Origin: Thermoplasmatales archaeon
Lineage (GTDB): Archaea; Thermoplasmatota; Thermoplasmata; Methanomassiliicoccales; Methanomethylophilaceae
Reading direction: 5' to 3'
Length of the DNA: 64,000 nt
NCBI GenBank assembly: GCA_012520845.1
Contig: JAAYNL010000015.1
Coordinates: 124,001 to 188,000, forward strand
The notes under the pieces are model-generated. The model had not been told where the DNA came from. It searched no databases and saw nothing but the letters and a program-made list of their open reading frames with translations. Positions 61,379 to 64,000 of the stretch are shown piece by piece; within the stretch, counting starts at the first letter, position 1, and each line of letters opens with the position of its first letter. Made by a program: the position numbers and the translations under genes.

Positions 61379-62926
61379 ATGCCGATGTCGGAAACAGCGC
61401 AGAAGAGCCTCCTATACAAGCTGAAGCCCATATCCGATAGGCTGCCCGCCGTCTCCAGGCCGGTTGGCCACGTCCACTTCAGGACGAAGATGATGTGGGT
61501 GCTCGTCGTGCTCGTGGTCTATTTCGTAATGACCAACGTGTACATCTACGGCCTCGACCGGGGGAGCACGATGGACCTTTTCGCCCAGTACAGGACCATC
61601 ATGGCCGGCGCGTCCGGTTCCCTGCTCCAGCTGGGGATAGCGCCGATAGTCACCGCGTCCATCATCATGCAGCTGTTCGTCGGCGCCAAGATCATCAAGC
61701 TGGACCTGTCGAACAGCGAGGACAAGGCCTGCTACCAGTCGGTGCTGAAGCTCCTCGTGCTGGTCATGATAGTGTTCGAGGCCGTCCCCCAGGTATTCGG
61801 CTTCCTGGTGCCCTCGGACACGGCCGTGGACAAGCTGGGCGACTGGGGCGCGAAGTCCCTCATAGTGTTCCAACTGTTCCTCGGCTCCTACATAGTGTTC
61901 CTGATGGACGAGGTCGTGTCGAAGTGGGGCATCGGCTCCGGCATATCGATGTTCATCGCCGCCGGCGTCGCCGAGTCCCTGTTCACGGGCACGCTGAACT
62001 GGAACGCCGTGGACCCGGGGGCGGCGACGTCCCTGAGCAACCCGCCGGCGGGCACGATCCCCAAGGCCATCTACGTCATATCCAACACCAGCCCCGCGGA
62101 GATGTCGAGCTTCGGCTACGAGTACATCCTGCTGGGGGAACCGAACCCGCTGATAGCGCTGTTGGGCACGATAGCCATATTCCTCTTGGTCGCGTATCTG
62201 GAGTCCAGCAGGATCGAGCTTCCCCTGTCCCACGGGAGGGCCAGGGGCGCCAGGGGCCGTTACCCGATAAAGCTGATCTACGCGAGCAACATCCCCGTCA
62301 TCCTGATGTCGGCGCTGCTGGCCAACGTCAGCATGTTCGCCCTGCTGTTCTACAGCAACGACGTGCTTTCAGGCATACCGTTCCTCGGCGGGAACGGCTA
62401 CATAGGCCATTTCGAGCCAGGGGAGACCCAGGCCGCGGGAGGCCTGGCCTGGTACCTGTCCGCCCCGATGGGCGTAACGTCGTGGCTGCTGCCCATTCTC
62501 GATCCGGGATCCTACTACAACGGGCACTCGCCGCTGCTCAACCTGATGCACGTGCTGATTTACTTCTCCGTGATGGTGCTCGGTTCCATACTGTTCGCCA
62601 AGTTCTGGGTGGAGACGACGAACATGGGCCCCAGGGCCGTCGCGTCGCAGATCCAGAGGAGCGGCATGCAGATCCCCGGCTTCAGGAGGGACCCGAGGGT
62701 CCTCGAAAGGGTCCTGGAACGTTACATACCCGCGGTCACGGTGCTGTCCGGCGCCATAGTCGGCGCCCTGGCGGCCTTCGCCGACCTGGTCGGCACCACG
62801 GGCAACGCCAGCGGTACAGGCGTTCTGCTGGCCGTGGGCATCATCATCAACTTCTACGAGGCCATGGGCAGGGAGCAGATGATGGAGATGCACCCCGTCA
62901 TGAGGGGATTCTTCGGAGGTGACTGA
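61379..62926 (+). CDS. secY: Preprotein translocase subunit SecY
   Basis: SecY is the central channel of the Sec translocon. The 515-residue, ten-helix protein has the plug/helix-2 region GLDRGSTMDLFAQYRTIMAG, ASGSLLQLGIAPIVTASIIM, VSKWGIGSGISMFIAAGVAE (helix 4-5) and the cytosolic loop ELPLSHGRARGARGRYPIKL that contacts ribosome and SRP receptor. A second in-frame ATG at 61385 is possible. This channel must export the giant surface protein and adhesin encoded in this window. Confidence 0.97.
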   Translation: MPMSETAQKSLLYKLKPISDRLPAVSRPVGHVHFRTKMMWVLVVLVVYFVMTNVYIYGLDRGSTMDLFAQYRTIMAGASGSLLQLGIAPIVTASIIMQLFVGAKIIKLDLSNSEDKACYQSVLKLLVLVMIVFEAVPQVFGFLVPSDTAVDKLGDWGAKSLIVFQLFLGSYIVFLMDEVVSKWGIGSGISMFIAAGVAESLFTGTLNWNAVDPGAATSLSNPPAGTIPKAIYVISNTSPAEMSSFGYEYILLGEPNPLIALLGTIAIFLLVAYLESSRIELPLSHGRARGARGRYPIKLIYASNIPVILMSALLANVSMFALLFYSNDVLSGIPFLGGNGYIGHFEPGETQAAGGLAWYLSAPMGVTSWLLPILDPGSYYNGHSPLLNLMHVLIYFSVMVLGSILFAKFWVETTNMGPRAVASQIQRSGMQIPGFRRDPRVLERVLERYIPAVTVLSGAIVGALAAFADLVGTTGNASGTGVLLAVGIIINFYEAMGREQMMEMHPVMRGFFGGD

Positions 62927-62928
62927 TT

Positions 62929-63606
62929 TTGTCGGAAGGTAACCCGGGGCAGCAGCAGCCCCCCATGCCGAGCATGCTCCCCATGCTCGCCGTGCTGATG
63001 ATGATCATGATCCTGTACACGGTGGACGGCCCCAACCACAACGTCGGCAGGATCCTGAACTACGCCCTCGGGATCTTCGATTTCGGCGGTGAATACCCGG
63101 TGCTCACGCTGATGCTGGTCGGCTCAATCATGGTGATTCTGAGCACCGGCCTCAGGACGTTAATGATGGACTCGCTCGCCCAGGCCAAGAGCCAGCACGT
63201 GATGAGCGCCTTCAACAAGGAGATGCGCCAGGCCAGGATCGAGAACAACCTGTACAAGGTCAAGAAGCTCACCGAGATGCAGCCACAGATGATGGCCGCC
63301 AGCATGGAGTCCAGCGGCAAGATGATGAAGGCCATGCCGATCACCATGGCGGTGGTCATCCCGATTTTCCTGTGGATCAGGTATTTCGTGGACATCACCC
63401 TTAGGGAGGCGGGCAATCAAATCATACAGATCCCCTGGTCCGTGGCCGGCGTCAGCCTGACCAGTACCTTCTGGTTCCTGCCCGCGTGGATCCTCGTCTA
63501 CACCCTGATCAGCATACCGCTGGGCCAGGTTATCACCAGGATCGTCAAGGTGTACCAGTTCAGGAAGCGCCTCCACGAGCTGGAGGCCGGGGCAGAGTTT
63601 CAATGA
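62929..63606 (+). CDS. EMC3/TMCO1-like membrane insertase (DUF106)
   Basis: This archaeal member of the Oxa1 superfamily is related to EMC3, TMCO1 and Get1, and helps insert membrane proteins next to the ribosome. The 225-residue protein has an N-terminal helix (MLPMLAVLMMIMILYTVDG). A second helix precedes a long cytosolic coiled coil (MSAFNKEMRQARIENNLYKV). It also has a Met-rich amphipathic stretch (MQPQMMAASMESSGKMMKAM) and two C-terminal helices. The start is TTG 62929, six bases after GGAGGTGA. The position after secY is conserved. Confidence 0.9.
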   Translation: MSEGNPGQQQPPMPSMLPMLAVLMMIMILYTVDGPNHNVGRILNYALGIFDFGGEYPVLTLMLVGSIMVILSTGLRTLMMDSLAQAKSQHVMSAFNKEMRQARIENNLYKVKKLTEMQPQMMAASMESSGKMMKAMPITMAVVIPIFLWIRYFVDITLREAGNQIIQIPWSVAGVSLTSTFWFLPAWILVYTLISIPLGQVITRIVKVYQFRKRLHELEAGAEFQ

Positions 63607-64000
63607 GGATAACGATAAGCGGCCCCCCGGGTTCCGGCAAGACCACCGCATGCACCGCCCTGGCCGAGAGGCTCGGGCTCGAATCCGTCGTGTTCGGCAG
63701 GGTGTTCAGGAGGAAGGCCGAGGAGGCCGGCATGACCCTCGCCGAGTTCGGCAGGCTGGCCGAGGAGGACCCGTCCATAGACGAGTCCATCGATTCGGAG
63801 CTGCTGAGGGTCGCCCGGGAGAACGAGGACATCATCATAGAATCCAGGCTCTCGGCCCAGATGCTGACGCGCCACGGCATCCCGGCGTTCAGGATCTACC
63901 TGAACGCGTCCCCGGAGACCAGGGCGGCCCGCCTCTGCGAGAGGGACGGCGGCCCCACGGGCGAGGTCGCCCGCCAGATGGTCGAGAGGGAGGTGTGCGA
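63603..64000 (+). CDS. cmk: Cytidylate kinase, N-terminal part (runs off right edge)
   Basis: Cmk phosphorylates CMP/dCMP. The visible 132 residues start MRITISGPPGSGKTTACTAL with a P-loop. They continue through RVFRRKAEEAGMTLAEFGRL, DIIIESRLSAQM and FRIYLNASPETRAARL, the usual archaeal Cmk pattern. ATG overlaps the DUF106 stop by four bases. The C-terminus lies beyond 64000. The order secY-DUF106-cmk is conserved in archaea. Confidence 0.94.
   Translation, partial: MRITISGPPGSGKTTACTALAERLGLESVVFGRVFRRKAEEAGMTLAEFGRLAEEDPSIDESIDSELLRVARENEDIIIESRLSAQMLTRHGIPAFRIYLNASPETRAARLCERDGGPTGEVARQMVEREVC

Overview
The window is archaeal. It carries the classical archaeal S10-spc ribosomal superoperon (with eS4, eL32, eL19, aIF1/SUI1 and the RNase P protein Rnp1), TATA-box promoters about 25 bases ahead of starts, many leaderless genes, the mevalonate-branch enzymes isopentenyl phosphate kinase and type II IPP isomerase, RadB, NAC, KEOPS Bud32 and the archaeosine enzyme RaSEA. 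MptA, the first enzyme of methanopterin synthesis, points to a methanogen. A 5S rRNA gene standing alone with its own promoter is a Thermoplasmata habit. A giant BspA-like leucine-rich-repeat surface protein fits a gut-associated archaeon. None of the 57 complete genes ends in TAG (I count 47 TGA and 10 TAA), as expected where TAG encodes pyrrolysine. Together these suggest a high-GC member of the Methanomassiliicoccales (Methanomethylophilaceae-like). The order is an inference; the domain is not in doubt.

Layout. 1-1065: start of a large HRDC/DUF4011 helicase-like gene running off the left edge. 1420-5523: dapB, tRNA-Pro, rdgB-bud32, an AIM24 protein with a small membrane protein, and radB. 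5520-8327: isoprenoid cluster ipk-fni-GGPP synthase, on the minus strand. 8407-8534: 5S rRNA. 8593-11765: a COG1373 ATPase preceded by a palindromic operator-like site, hypC, nac, and an AlaX editing protein. 11875-16585: a bacterial-type aspartyl-tRNA synthetase facing a gatCAB operon, which together would make Asp-tRNA and Asn-tRNA. The GatA here has lost the residues of its amidase active site.

16852-42425 is the accessory region: six tightly packed plus-strand genes. They encode a three-helix membrane protein, a secreted anchored adhesin, an AbrB-like membrane protein, a McrB-like AAA+ protein, a McrC-like protein whose nuclease motif looks broken, and an uninterrupted 6,247-residue LRR surface protein. 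A perfect hairpin follows the last stop codon. This is the best candidate in the window for an undescribed system: a McrBC-derived machine tied to envelope proteins rather than to DNA restriction.

42960-49112: housekeeping genes (TPR protein, mptA, rnhB, an SCP2-like protein, initiator tRNA-Met, a TPD/CDIN1-type nuclease with a flavin disulfide reductase, the archaeosine radical SAM enzyme, and a DUF5611 protein). 49394-64000: the ribosomal superoperon from uL3 to uL15, then secY, an EMC3-like membrane insertase and the start of cytidylate kinase. The last three link ribosome synthesis to membrane protein insertion.
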